This document shows, piece by piece, positions 28,001 to 41,301 of a stretch of DNA of 64,000 nucleotides. The DNA comes from Augochlora pura (taxonomy: Eukaryota; Arthropoda; Insecta; Hymenoptera; Halictidae): assembly GCF_028453695.1 (NCBI RefSeq), contig NC_135782.1, positions 1,116,001 to 1,180,000 on the forward strand, written 5' to 3'. The notes below the pieces were generated by a model that was given only the letters and a program-made list of their open reading frames with translations, did not search any database and had not been told where the DNA came from. Positions within the stretch are counted from its first letter, which is position 1. Each line of letters opens with the position of its first letter. Position numbers and translations under genes: made by a program.

Positions 28001-31000
28001 TATTTGGTTTAATTAAATTAAATATAATTGATTGACTGTATTTCAGGTGTTAATGTGCGACAATTTGGCCCTGCCGTTCCGAGATGAGAGCTTCGACGCG
28101 GTCCTCTCGATTGCGGTGGTGCATCATTTCGCGACCACGGAGAGGAGGGTGCACGCGCTGAAAGAGCTCGCGCGAGTGCTGCGGATAGGCGGCCGATTAG
28201 TCATCTCCGTATGGGCTATGGAACAAAGGCATAGGAAGGTAACTGGTTCACCTGCCAACGGCAGCATCAGCGACGAGAAAATCAAGAGATCGGGATACTT
28301 TCAGCATGACTATAGCGCTTAGCTAGGAACAGGATTTAATATTAGAACTACAGATCCTTCTAATGACACGAATGTATACACATATTTTTTTGTAACGATA
28401 AAAATTCATCTGGACATATTTTTATAATATCGGTTACTGTGAAAGAAAAGAAAATGTCGAACAAGTGTAAGATCAAGTTTGTCACTGGTGGGATTCTTTT
28501 TTGGATTACAAATGCATGGCACGGCGAGAAGTGCATCGCGCAGCGAAAAGTGCATGACACGCATCGGTAAGCCGTTTTGATCGCGATACGAGACGATCCC
28601 GTGCTCGTCGATCGGGTCACTTGAGGGATTCACGGAGCGCGCGGCAAGCTATTCGAATCGGCTTAAAAATGTCGTCATCCGATACGATTGAATGCAAACG
28701 GTATTCGAACGGAGCCTACTGAAACACGCCCACGCGAGCCGGACGGTCAATCGATACAATTGTTCCGATGCATACACAAGCCAAGGTAAACCGTTCGGTT
28801 ATATCGGCGGCATTTCTATTTTTCAGGGTTTGCTCTTTACACGGTTGCGACACACCGTTTCAAGATGAATTCTATCAATTGACACGGGCGAACGGTTTTA
28901 TCGTCCTTCGGAACGCGCATTCTTCCCGCGTGAACGCGAAATAGATTCCTCTCCATAGCTCGATGGAAAAACGATAATATATTTCATATTATTGAAGGAA
29001 TCTTGGGAAACTTCTCTGTCGAAAGGTCAACCGAATATGTTAGCTGCCAAGATCATTCCAGGATACTTTTAGCTTGTAAAACCTCTTTTTCGATCTCCAG
29101 GATCTTACCCCTTAATTGGTGTAACATTGTAATAAACATGAGTCGAGGAAAATCTTTAGTATTTTAAATCGACTAATTAAACGTAGAATTAAATGATTCC
29201 GATGCGCCGGTTAAGGGCTATTAATGGTTTCAGAAATCAGATCGCAAATGACTCTGTTCTTTTCTGTTTGCAGTTCCAGTCTCAGGATGTCTTAGTCCCA
29301 TGGCCCAAAGCCTACTGTTCCAACTCGTCGAAGAGATCGAAGTATTCCGGCACGTTGAACGTCAGCGACGTGCACGCCGTTCGGAACGCTCAAAAGTACT
29401 TATCTGTGCCGATCTCTACCAGTTACCTCGTATAAGTGATCTATATAAGGATGGAGTATGCAAGGATGTACAGTTGCGGTTCCAACATTTTCCAGACGCC
29501 AATTAAACTCGATACGCTCGATCCATCAGCGTAGAAATTCAGATTTAAGTTCGAGCTGTTAAAAATTCCGTGTAACACGCAGCAGCGGCTTGATTCTTCG
29601 ATTACATAAATTGGACGGAATTCTGTCCAAAAGCTACGCTTAATATTCGCATACATCGTCCGCGAAGGGGTTGGAAAATGTCCCTGAAAGCAATTTCAAA
29701 TTGCCTCGCGAAATTACGTTTCGCCGTTCTCCGTCCTTGTTCGTTCGCTTTTCTACCCCGAACCGGGGGTAGGTGGAACGGCGAACAAGACAATTATAGC
29801 TAATGGCATCCGCTTGGTTTCAGCAGGGACAGCCAACGAAAATGCAAGAGCAAAGGCTATTGGATCGACCCGATATTCAGTCCGTCGCCGTCGACCAGCA
29901 GCCTGTCCAGCCCGAACGAGACCTGCTACAGTTTTTTCCGTCGCGCTTTGCAGGTAACATGCCGCCAGGGGGGTTTCCTTGAAGCTCTTGTCACGTGCTC
30001 GCGAGCTCGCTCGGTCGCGTGCGACCCTGTCTAAATTACTTCTTTTCTTGCTTCTCCTCTCTCCTACCGCGTCGTGTTTATTCCTGTGCCTTTCTCTCTC
30101 TTTTTCTCTCCTCGTTTTGACTTGTCGTATACAAGTCGGGGGACACGATAACCATCCCCGCAATACGTAACTGAATTGTCGGGAAACGTACTATCGATTT
30201 TAAAGCGAGACCGTAACAATGTTCGCGCCAAAAAGTAGGGTAACTGCTTGCGGAATGCACCCTGGACGCGGTCATGCGATCCACCCGATCGTATATCCAG
30301 ACAATTTTTGAGAGCCAACGGAATCCCGAGACCCCTTGGTGAACTAGATCCATGCCACTTGTCGGCTCAATGCACTTCAGCGTCGCTATGCGAATGCTCT
30401 GTTATCTATTGCATTTGTAGAGTTAGTCTCCGAGAGTTTCAAAGAAGATCTAGATCGTAGCATTTCATCCGTGATTCTTAGAAACTGGCTGGCGGTAGGC
30501 GTGGGTCCGGGAACCGGCCTTGGTTTCTCGAGAGCTGGCAGAACGGCAGCGGTAAGAATCGGAAGGACTACGAGCAGGAGGAGCCACCGGACGTGGACGA
30601 GTTGCCTATCGAGTTGCGTCGAGTAGAGGACGTGAACGTGAACCTGAACAAGCACACGGACACGTTGAGCATAAAATCGAAGAGCCTCGGTGACATTCTG
30701 GAGATCCAGCGACTGGAAGATCTGGTGAGGTCCAGATCCAGCATCCCGGGTTTATGCTCCATATTAACGTCGGATCTGAACCTGGACGGCGAGTCTCGGA
30801 CCTCGTCGTCGATGAGCGGATCGAAGCCACGACTGGTCAAGCAGAAGTCTCATCTCGAAGACGTCGCCGGTTTGGAAAATCCTGTTAACACTGCCAATCG
30901 AGAACTAAATAAGGACATTCCAGACTCTAAGGTAAGGTGGTCTCGATGTCTTCTAAAACGGTCTTCTTACACACGCCACTATATTCGTGTGATTTCAGGT

Positions 31001-33623
31001 AACACCCAGTCATCAGTCGAAGCGGGGAAGCATGTTGAAGCAGAGCTCAATGAACGAGGAGCTGATGTCCACGGATCGGTTGAAGGAGAAGGAGCGGGTT
31101 CGCCGGAATATCATGAAGCAGGCGTCTCTGAACGAGGACCTAATCTACAAAGGGACCACGTTCGAGGCTCTGCGCGAGTCATTGTACTCGGGAAACGCGT
31201 CGAAGCGGCTTCAGCGATTCACGGATAAGATTAAACAATCGACGAACATCGAGGTCTCGGGGATATCGATCAAGAACGGTTTCGTGAAAATCCTGCAAGG
31301 CTGGAAGTCGAGTGAGAGCGAGGCTACGCCAGCGGCCGACGGGCAGGATGAGACGAAAGCGAAAGTCAGCGACAAGGTCGAGCCTGCCGCGACCGTGACC
31401 AAAGAAGTGGAGAGTATCGAGAGACGCTTGTCCAGAGAGGATGGTTCGGACTCGTCCAAGGACAACAGTTTACAGAGTGACACCAGCGTCGACTCCGAAG
31501 ACAGCATCGGGTCCGTGATCTACGTGCCAAAGCAGGACGTCTCGCCTGTGGTGGACGTTCTGCCGGCTACCACCGGTCATCATCACCTGACCAGCACCTC
31601 GGCGCCTCCTTCCCCCCGTGTCAAACACCCGCCGGACTTCTCCAATCCCATACTCAAGCTCATCTCCATGTCTCCGCTGCTCAAACAGTTTCCGGCGACC
31701 AGCAAATCTCTGCCCCCACCTAGTCCGCCCGGGCTGTCACCTAGAACTTTGAATCCAGTGTTCACGAGACCGTTCTTTACCCCCTCTCCGACCCAGCCAC
31801 CTGTTGTAGCCGAGAAAACACTCGCCTCGAATAAATCGGACGTTGTTAATATCACTCAACAGCCGACCACTCCGGTTTTAGAGGCTGAGAAGAAGACCGA
31901 GAAGATCGAAGTTCGTAGGAGCAGCGTTTTCGAAACCAAGAAGCCCTCTTTGCAAACCATGCGCACTTTCAGGTCCATGTCCGAGACTGTAGACCTAGAG
32001 GAACCAAAGACGATAGAGGACACCGCTCCGTTGCTAGCCAATGCAGTGGAGGCGAAGGAGACGCCCTGTCCAGAGAAAGAAAACGAGACTAGTAAAGAGG
32101 ACGAGACTCGTAAAGTTACGTTGAACCAAATCAAGGAGCTGTTGCAACAGAAATCGGGCTTCGCGACTAGAACTAAACACTCGTTCCCATTAGTTAGACG
32201 AGCCTCGTCGACGACCAGCGGTCGTTTAGAAGCTGTTACCAAGGTTCTGCCTCGGTTGCTGTCGCTAGAGCTGTTTAACCCTGAAACCGACGACCTGGAC
32301 AGTGACTCCAGCGGTGTGTCGTCGCCGGAGTCTGTGGGTTCGGTGATCAGTGTGATCTCGGACGAGAGATACGCTAAAAAGGACAACAATAAGTCCGAAT
32401 GCACGGAATCTGAGGTTCTAGACAGCTCGGCAGAGAATGTTTCTGACCCTAGCGATACCACCAATGAGGAATCCTCAGGATACGTGGCTGACTCGAAAGA
32501 GGAAGAAGCTAAAACCGTGACAGACTCCTCGCAATGTTCCAGATTGTTAAAAGCGGCAGCTAACGTAGCCAGCTCCTTGGAGGACACGGTGGAGGCTGCG
32601 ATACAGAAAACGCACACCCAAATCAGCTCTCAAGCACAATGCAACACAGAAATGTCTATCAACACTGAGAATAAGAGTAGAACCGAGGCTGCCTTGAGCA
32701 ATCAGTTGCCAGAGGTGGAGGACACATGGAGCGAGGAGTGCCGGAAACATTTGATAGACTTTACGGAGAGGCTGAACGGAAATCTGAAGCGATCAGACCA
32801 GAATCGCGAGGCGTCTGAAGTCAAAACAGATACGAACGTTGGTCAGGTTTTGGAGAAGAAGGGGAATAAGTTTGAGCAAGCGCCGATACTGTCCTCGGAG
32901 ATCACGAAGTCTACCAAGTCCTCTAAATACAATGACTTGTCCGACACGATCGCTTGGTTGAGCAACGCGAATAACGGTTTCCCCGAGAACTCCGAGAACA
33001 ACGTGGATGCCAACAACAGCAGCGTCGACATGCACAGGAGCACATCCGATGATATCATGGACTTTGTGATGGTGTCGAACACCGGGGAGTTTATTGGTGA
33101 AAAGGAGACCTCCGAGAAAAGCTCCGCGAAGCCTTACGTGAGGTCAGCGAACTCTATAGAGTCTAGCGACATAGGTGAGTCCATCGACAATACCATTAGC
33201 CTGAGCGACGGGAGCCACGCGGACTCAACCGGAAGACTATGCAGCAGCATGGTTTCTCTATTGTCCAACAACGCGGAGTACCCGAAGTCGTACGCGGAGA
33301 AAAGGAGACTGCAGATCCAGAGACGCTCGGCCTCCGAGGAGACCCCGCCTAGGTATCCCGACAACAGCAAACGCAGCACGGACTGTTTGGTCACCAGTAC
33401 AGGGAGCAACGCCACTCTAAGCGCCTCGTCGTCCCAGGAGTCCCTGCCATCCGATCGAGGCGGCGGCGCCATAACTTATCATCAGTACTATCACGTGTTC
33501 AGGGAAGGCGAGCTGGACCAATTGATCAACAAGTACGTGGAGAACCTGCACATCATCTCGTCCTACTACGACCACGCGAGCTGGTGCATCGTCGCGGAGA
33601 AGGTGCAGGTCTGGACTATATGA
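25056..33623 (+). CDS. TRMT9B: TRMT9B-like tRNA methyltransferase (Trm9/ALKBH8 family)
   Basis: Seven coding exons with GT-AG introns and consistent phases: 25056-25224, 27367-27470, 28047-28238, 29274-29395, 29824-29953, 30482-30931 and 30999-33623, giving about 1,263 aa. The SAM-binding fold is clear. Motif I is DIGCGNGKY (residues about 55-63, split by intron 1), then VGVDRCKRF (73-81), then DNLALPFRDESFDAVLSI with the HH of VVHHFAT (96-121), then GGRLVISVWAMEQ and QDVLVPWP (159-166). The last 45 residues (YYHVFREGELDQLI ... YYDHASWC) match the conserved tail of Trm9-type enzymes. Trm9 and ALKBH8 methylate wobble uridines (mcm5U) with Trm112; TRMT9B is the metazoan paralogue, called fid in flies and linked to synapse growth and stress responses. 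Between core and tail lies about 980 aa of Ser/Pro/acidic low-complexity sequence, far more than in the roughly 450-aa human protein. Exon 5 has a CAGCAG tandem acceptor. The ATG at 25056 is chosen because it directly precedes the family N-terminus. Methyltransferase activity itself is inferred. Confidence 0.93.
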
Positions 33624-36600
33624 CTCGAGGCCCGTGCTCGAGTTGCACATTCTAGTCTCTACGCCAGGCGGATCACTTATCGGGGATCTTAATAAGCTTG
33701 CGACGCCTCAAGGCTTTTACTTTCGTGTGGTACTGATCGATTTCTTTCTTTCTTCTGTCCCCAGGCATACATCAGTCTCCTCCATACCGTGTTAATTATG
33801 ACAACCGAGCTTTCTTTCCTTAAATCCTAACTTACCGTATTCCAGAATCGTTTAACGATACATAACTCGACTATCTAGAATGTAATCAAATTGATCACTT
33901 CGAACTTCGCTGTTTTCAAAGTACCACACGATCCGGAGAGCATTTTGTCGCGCGAGTATCCAACATTTCTAGCATAAACTCTTATATCCACGAGGTGCGT
34001 ACGTCGGCGAAATTCTGTTGAGTTGCAAATACAAAATATATATCATGTAGCATTCGCTATGTACCAAAAAAAGAAAAACAGGGACGGGGGAAGGGTAGCG
34101 ACGCGCGGAGCTAGAGCCAAAAAGAGGGAAAACCGAAAGCAGCGAGATTAGATTAATGGATAAGGGAGGCGGCGTGTAAATATGTAAAATAACAAAAACG
34201 TTTCCGACGTAAGCGCACAGATCGGTAAACGAAGGTATTCAGCAGTAAGCGACACTAATAGAATAGTGATTTGTATCATTCGTCTAAGCGCTTGACCAAA
34301 AGATGTTTCTCGTTTATTTGTTCGTTTGTTATGAATTAGTCCTCGGTTCTCGTCCCCGTTGGAAGTTCATATTCTAGACTCGAACCGTGATATATCACGT
34401 AGCTTTAGTTTAAGCGTTAGGTCCATGGTTCCTAATCTTTTTCATCGCAGAACACACCTGTTATCGATCAGTCAACTTATTCTATTTAAGATATCCGTGA
34501 AATGTGCAGGATGTTCGCATGATTACTTAGCCACCGTTCGCTAGGAAATATGTGAACACCCGATATGTCGGCGATCGAGTACGATTCGAGTCGTGTTTTT
34601 GCTCATTTCTTAAGACGTTCGAACCTCTTGAATGTTTAGTGTTTTCGCGCAGGACATACCAAACGTTTATTATACATCAAGGAGGTCTGGGAATCGGTTA
34701 AGATCGGTCCGCGTGACCGTGAAACGATGACAGAAATGGTAACGCGTAGAACGTACAAGAAACTAATCTCGTTTTTCCCGTGAGACCGTGTGCGTCATCT
34801 TTTACTGTTTAAGGGATACGCGCGGAGCATGAGAGCAAACGGCAACTTTCTTTTAATCCTGCAATGTATATAATTATCGATTCCCGTTCGGCAAACCATA
34901 GATTACTTCCAGATATAACGATGCTTCGGTAGCGTTTATTCAGCCAGAATACCGAGGGCTTGCGAGTGAAATGTTTAACGGAGGTGGGATTACACGGTAC
35001 CGGATGTTATTGCGCTATTACTATAGAAGGGTTCGAGAAAACTGCTACATGAATGCCTCGCTTTAACGAAGAATAATAGGTTTCAAAATATCGCTTCGTT
35101 GTGCGGGTGTCAAACCAGACAAGTCACGTTAATTTAAAAGAAAATCTTCTGGCATTGATTGAGTCGTTTTACCGCAAAACTATTGCGTAATAATTTCTAC
35201 TTGAAATTTGTTAAACGAGGTGTTACTGTGCGTGTCCACCAAAATAACAAGAGGATCTGCTTACGTTCGAAAAGGCACTAAACCTTCGATGAAAAATGAA
35301 TCCACGCATGCGACAAACAGAGCGAAAATGTGAACATGTTTATACATGTAGAGCTAACTTCTGAGAAAGGAACACAGCATCTGAACGTTCACTACGTAGG
35401 TGAGGTAAAGTGGTATAGTTACGGGATAGCGCCTTAGCGACCTTGGACGACCAATTAAATTTCTTATCAGTAGCTCCGTGGTTTACACGCTACGCGGAGA
35501 TCCTCTTGTCGTTTCGGTGAAACGATTTGCGCTCTGTCGGTACAATGATGCCTATCGGAAATGTAAAAACATACCTACTGTATCATAATTCGAAGTATAG
35601 TTCGCAGAGACGAGTAGTCAGCCTCGAGGTAGAAAATTCGATATATCGGTGAAGTAGAACGATCGGAGTCCGCGACGCTCTCGCAAAATTCGAAACCCAA
35701 TAACGCGAAGGACCAAAGTAAAAACGATAGAATGCGTCTCCGATTTCTCATTGGCGTTTCACACAAAAATATGCTCGCGCGAAACAAAGGATACAAGAAC
35801 GAACAGGGGGATATTATCAAGTGTTCCGAATTGTTGTAATATCGCAATAACTTCAAAATCACTCGGCGAGTCTACTATCACAGATAACAGAGCAACACGT
35901 TAACGATATCTCCGAAAAAAAGCTTATTGTTAATGGAGTCGAGAGGAAACTCTTTCCGTTTTCGAGAATCCATATTCAACCATGATAACGTTCTTTCAGC
36001 GAAGATCGTTGCATATACATCTCGTAAATGTTGCACAGTAAACGATCGAATGGGGTGTAATAAAAACGGTTTTGAAACGAAGGACTGTAAATCTATACGC
36101 ATTAAACGGTACTGACTGCGAAAGATAAACCTAATTAAAAGATGCAAAAATTACATATATATATATAGATCGCGAAGTTGTTGACTCAAATATCAAATCA
36201 ATTTACAAAATGCGTTTACGTAGGTGTCATAGTAAGAAACGATCGCGCACGTACGAAAAATGGGATTAATAAGTCTCCGAAGTAAACTTTAATGGATCCA
36301 GTGATATTATACTTCATATGTTATGAACGAGCGTACTTTGCTACACTTTTTTTGTAAATATCTTAACGAGAGAATACAAAAATCTATATACATATACGTG
36401 TATACATACAAGTATCGGCAATCTATCACGATTTCGTGAAACGCACGAAGGGTTGCGGGCCGGTTCAGGGGGTTTTCTCGATTCAATTCAAACGTTCTCG
36501 GATCGTACCGGGCGTTCTCGTTAAGTCGAACGAACCGAACCGAACGTAACCCGACGGTTATATCAGTTAGTTTCTGCTCGGAACTACGTTTTTTGGTAAA

Positions 36601-37300
36601 GGATAAACGTTGTTCTGGAAGACGACAGTTCGCGAAAACTGAAACGGCGTCGCCGGAGGACGGAACGGGCGAACGCGCAACCAAATGAACTCATTCGGTG
36701 GTGGGGATTCGCCGCATTATTGAATCTAGAGCCTAAATCGTTTATTGCTCATCCCGTATGTTTACGAACGTCCACGATCATACGCTGATTTTCGAACAGT
36801 CCTTCGACGCGTTCTTTTTTGTTCTTCTTCTGGTCGATATACGAGTACCACCACACTCATGGGATTTCTATAAACGATTATACATATATACATGCGTACA
36901 AGATTCACGTGTAAAGTCCGCTGGACGATACCGTCGAAAATGAGCGAAGCGGGCCCAGGGAAAAAGATAAATACGTACGCGACATCACCGTCAGAAAAAT
37001 TAATTGTAATAGCTATCATAGATCAGGCATGCGCGAATTCTAACTCAAAGAGAAAAAAAAATAATACTGAATACATAACATTTCGAAGCGTTTGTATAGC
37101 GAGTTTTTTGGTCAATGACTTGATTCCTCGGTTTTCACCGTTGCAGAGCACTCGATGTCAGTATAATGATAGTCTTCCTCTCGATACGTTACGTTTATTA
37201 ACTCGGAGCGCGTAGCTCGATGGTGAGATTCTTTTAGTCGACGTCGAAATAAAACGTCCGCGCATGCCTACCCGTAGGACATAACCGACATAAGATTCCC
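33624..37300 (+). other. Probable long 3' UTR of TRMT9B
   Basis: No coding exon follows the TRMT9B stop. The DNA is AT-leaning, lacks long open frames and contains Pumilio-type words TGTAAATA (34175-34182), TGTATATA (34865-34872) and TGTACATA (37461-37468, just beyond the first AATAAA). No AATAAA was found before 37248-37253, so a 3.6-kb 3' UTR is plausible, as is common for neuronal insect genes. Use of that poly(A) signal is inference; earlier variant signals may be used. Confidence 0.4.
37248..37253 (+). terminator. Candidate poly(A) signal AATAAA for TRMT9B
   Basis: First canonical AATAAA seen downstream of the stop at 33623 on the plus strand. Distance is large and no transcript data are available. 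Confidence 0.3.
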
Positions 37301-40130
37301 CTTAATCGTACTTAACTCCGCCGACACGACAACTTTAAAGGAACGAACAAAAAAGAATACGAAAGAACACTGTCGGATCTTTGAACGCGCTGCGTCTAGC
37401 GATGGCTGTGTTCGACAATGCTTACATGTGTGTATATGTTATGTGTGTGTGTTGAGAGCGTGTACATATATATATATACATATACACATGTATACCAAGT
37501 ACGTATCCACGCGAGGAGGACACACGCGTACAACAAAAAAAAAAGCGTACATAAATGCACAGATACAACACCGTGTATAAGGTCTAATAATCCCACACTT
37601 ATATAGCGAGTATTTAAGATGAAAGAAAACAAAGAAGATTGTCCTTCGCGCATATATTTATTCCCTTTCCATCCAACGAGGAGCGTATAAAATAATCGCG
37701 ATGATAACACGAGGTTCAGTGTTTGCGTACTACTTTCTATTATATCGTAGCATATCGCATGGTCGTAGCAGATGTCGTCGGATTCATTCTGAAAATTTTT
37801 CGAGAAGAAAGCGATCGAAAGAGAGAGAGAGAGCGATTTTCTTTCGAATTCAAATTATTTCCCGCATTTATCCGAAATCGTGAATAGGATTGTAAGTCGC
37901 AAAAGTTTTCAGAGCGATTCCGCAGCGTGAGCGTAAAAGAGTTCTATCGATGGAGGACGATTATCATAGGAAATGGTGCTACTTATGAACGATCAGCGAT
38001 TTTGGGTGCCACTGGACGAACCGCAGTTGTGAACGTACTCGAATGCAGATTTAATTCCTTTGTTACAGTCAAGTTTTCGTTCGACTGCACAATATCAGGG
38101 TAACAAATTCGAGCGATTTACAAAACGAACGAGAAAAGACGAGAAATATACGTGAAATGAATCAGTTTACAAACGATCCTACAAATTTTCTTTTCGCGTC
38201 GACTCAAAAACTTCGTATTTATAGCTTGCGAGACTACGTAGATCTCTATCCGGCAGAAGTACTATAGACCGTTCGAATCAGGAACAATTTCGGCTCCGTA
38301 TGGTTTTGTTTGAACAATAAGAGAAGCAGGGAGAGCCATCCTCTCTCTCCGGTGTTACGAAAACTGCAGATAATTTATTTTACGTAGCGTTTACTACCCA
38401 CACAGTCTATATTATTAATAACGATTAACCTATATCTTAGTGCATACGTACGCGCGTACCATGGGAAATTAAATTAAACATTGAAACGATACTTCGCGCG
38501 GCTGGCGGGCGAGGTGTTGGACGCGCGCGAATTTTCAAACGCGTTTAGTTCTAAGTGGACGCGGGAAGGTGGCGCTACATGATAAATTATATCTCTTCGG
38601 TATAACGATTCTAGCTTGGGGTACGTTGCGCTTGGCCGGTACCTCGGAGATGTTTAAAAGATATTGACAATATATATACATGTGATTGACAGAAGGTCCC
38701 ATCACAGTTTTGTAAACTACATCATGTTTCTATAGGATTTACCAGTCGGGGAACGAAGAAAGTTCGGTATACCGTGCGATCGGTGATCGCGTCTTACCGA
38801 TTCGAGAAAACGCGAAAGACGACATTTAAATGCGACAAGTTTTGAACGTTTAAAAACATTATTTTACACCTAAAGATTTGCGCTTGAATTCAACAGTTAA
38901 AATTTAAATTTCATCTTGAGATTCTCCACCTCTGAATTTCAATTTAAATTCGATCGCTAGATCGCGCATGGCGCTTTCCTCGTTCCCCCGACTTTAGTAA
39001 GATCATCGTACGAGAGAACAATTATTCTTCTTCTTTTTCTTTTGTTACTTTCTTCCCCCTTTTTCTCTCTATAAACATATTCGCGGTCCAGCGATACTGC
39101 ATAGATAAGTTTATTGAAACTTTCCAGAATGATACCGAATTATATCAATTCAGTGCACTTCGATCGATTAATTAAACTCGTTCATGTTCATTTTGAACGT
39201 CTATTTAGGCCATGTTCGAAACCAGACCAGACTTCTATTTTATACCTGTATTTCACGGTCCGGATATTAGAATGATTATCTACTGCGCATTATTATGTAT
39301 ATGTACATTTCGGTTAATAGAGATAATATTTCATATTTCTATCGGAATTATTCACTACCGTACCCTATAAACTGTTCAACATGCTTATACTGTTTTCCCC
39401 TACCGAGATATCTTCCCTGAACAATTAGTTATGCTTTTTGTGTTTCGCAAGAATTGAAGATTAAGTTTAGAATCTAAAATGATCTAGGTATAGCAAAATA
39501 GACTGAACAAGTAATCGTGGTTTTATGTTTAATTTATTAAACTATTTTTCCGTCGTTTTCAATTATATCATGATAATGAAGATGCATATATTTATATAAT
39601 ATGTAACTATTATTTACTGTTTGCACTATTTCATTTCAGTGGAGTCCATATGTTCGTTTGTAACATATGCTGCAATTTAGTAAGCTTAGTAACGCGTGTA
39701 TCGTAACTTTACAAGCAATTCATGGAAGGGGTCACTGAAAAAATTTTTTTTTCGGTAAAAACAATGCAAAAGCTTATCATATATTGCGTTCACTGTTCTA
39801 GACTTAGTGTAAAGAATCACATATATACTTTGTTGCACGTTTTGTCTTATCAAAACTATTTGATTACTTTTTTAAACGCTTTAAGAAAAAGTGTAATAAA
39901 CGTGATAAAAAAGAAAAGCATATGTACATATACATAAACTATAAAGTTTCCACGGAAAAGTTATGTACACGTAATTATCAAAATACAGTAAGTATTTGTT
40001 ACAGTATATATATATTCAATTAGCAGTTTCGTATTGGACTTCTTTACAAAATTTCTTGTGCTAAAAAAACATGCACAAGACTGCCAAGATACACTAATTT
40101 TCTCTACATTGTTATAACATTTTTTGATCA
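37301..40130. other. Intergenic or extended 3' UTR between convergent genes
   Basis: AT-rich, no coding exon recognised. A (TA)/(TG)-rich run is at 37430-37495, and further TGTACATA occurs at 39923-39930. TRMT9B (+) and CHMP2A (-) converge here. Confidence 0.5.
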
Positions 40131-40136
40131 TTTATT
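40131..40136 (-). terminator. Poly(A) signal for CHMP2A
   Basis: TTTATT on the plus strand, that is AATAAA on the minus strand, about 250 bp beyond the CHMP2A stop. Position and orientation fit the 3' end of that gene. Confidence 0.6.
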
Positions 40137-40383
40137 TTGAAAAACTTAACATTCTTTTAAAGAATACTGTAGGCAAAATAGTAGGTGCCATTCTGTGTGT
40201 ATCAGCGCCAAATGAATCGCTTCAAGCAGCTGTAGAAACAATGTATTTACAAGTCACGCGCCTATACGATCTAATCAATCGATTAATTAAAGCCGTACAG
40301 CATATATAATGAAATATGCTTACAAAATCAATCTTCGTTTTTACATACTTTATACACCGTTCAACAATCAAACTGTATGCAAC

Positions 40384-41301
40384 TTATTCACGCCGCAGGT
40401 TTTCCAATCGGGCTTGCAAATCAGCGTCCGCATCAAGATTTCCAGCATCGTCGTTTCCAGCAGCTGCTGCAACTGGTTGCTTTGTACCAGTTACATTTAG
40501 CGAACCCGACGCCTGTGGTAGTCCAGATAATTGGTCTGTCAATTGCAGACCCAGTTCGTCGAGAACTTGCGATACAATGGCATCACTAAAATTACCGAGT
40601 AAGACAGTTAAAAATCAATGGTAACATCCAGATTTACAATTTTTTATTTATTTTACCTTTCTTCTTCGTCTCCCTCGTCTTCCATTGCATCATCTATAGC
40701 ATCATTCATAATCTCCTCCTTCATATCCATTATTTCTGATTGTTTCTCAAAATCTTGCAATATTTTCTGAATTTGAGGAAGATTCAGTTGTCTACAAATA
40801 ATGGTAATACATGTTAGACATTGTAAAAGTATAAAATGCAGTTTCTTTTTAAATGTCAGCAAAATATTGAAAATAATATCACTTGTTCATATTCTGCATT
40901 GCTCTTGTGACACCCTTCATTGCCTGTGCCATTGTATTCTGTGAGCGCAATGTTTGTATTTTCAAGGAAACTGCTTGTATATTTGCTTTCATTAACATAA
41001 ACTTCTTTACATAACGTCTGGTCCTCACAAGATCTTTTGCCATGATTTTTACAGCATCCTATAAAATAGTAATAGTAACTGTAGGTTTCGAATAAATATA
41101 CAAAACAGATTTCACAAAGTTAAATTGCATTACCATTTGTCCATCTTTGGCTAGCTTCTTTATATCTTGTATAATTTTCTTTTCTTGTTGTTCCATCCTC
41201 ATTCTTTCTCTATCTAGGTCTCTCATCGCTTTGTTCAAAGCTCTCTGATTCTTCCTGAGCATTTCCTCAGGAGTAATACGTTTTCCAAATAACCACTCCA
41301 T
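40384..41301 (-). CDS. CHMP2A: Charged multivesicular body protein 2A (ESCRT-III, Vps2)
   Basis: Four coding exons on the minus strand with GT-AG junctions and conserved phases: 41301-41134, 41058-40883, 40791-40657 and 40585-40384 (226 aa; human is 222). The product is an ESCRT-III subunit that polymerises on membranes with CHMP3 and recruits VPS4 for multivesicular body sorting, cytokinesis and membrane repair. The N-terminus MEWLFGKRITPEEMLRKNQR is the diagnostic basic helix of CHMP2A. The helical core follows (QMDAVKIMAKDLVRTRRYVK), then an acidic linker rich in Glu/Asp, and a C-terminal MIT-interacting motif LQARLENLRRE that binds VPS4. The start is the Met of MEWLF; the codons before it run into a 3' splice site at about 41341, so a separate 5' UTR exon is likely. 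Compared with vertebrates only the Ala/Thr linker before the MIM differs clearly. Convergent with TRMT9B and divergent from TOP3B. Confidence 0.97.

Noticed and set aside
30593..31228. Continuous frame crossing TRMT9B exon 6 into exon 7
   Set aside because: Beyond 30931 it reads intron and then exon 7 in the wrong frame. Splicing 30931 to 30999 restores family-like sequence.
31856..32617. 253-codon minus-strand frame opposite TRMT9B exon 7
   Set aside because: Antisense shadow of the Ser/Glu-rich coding exon.
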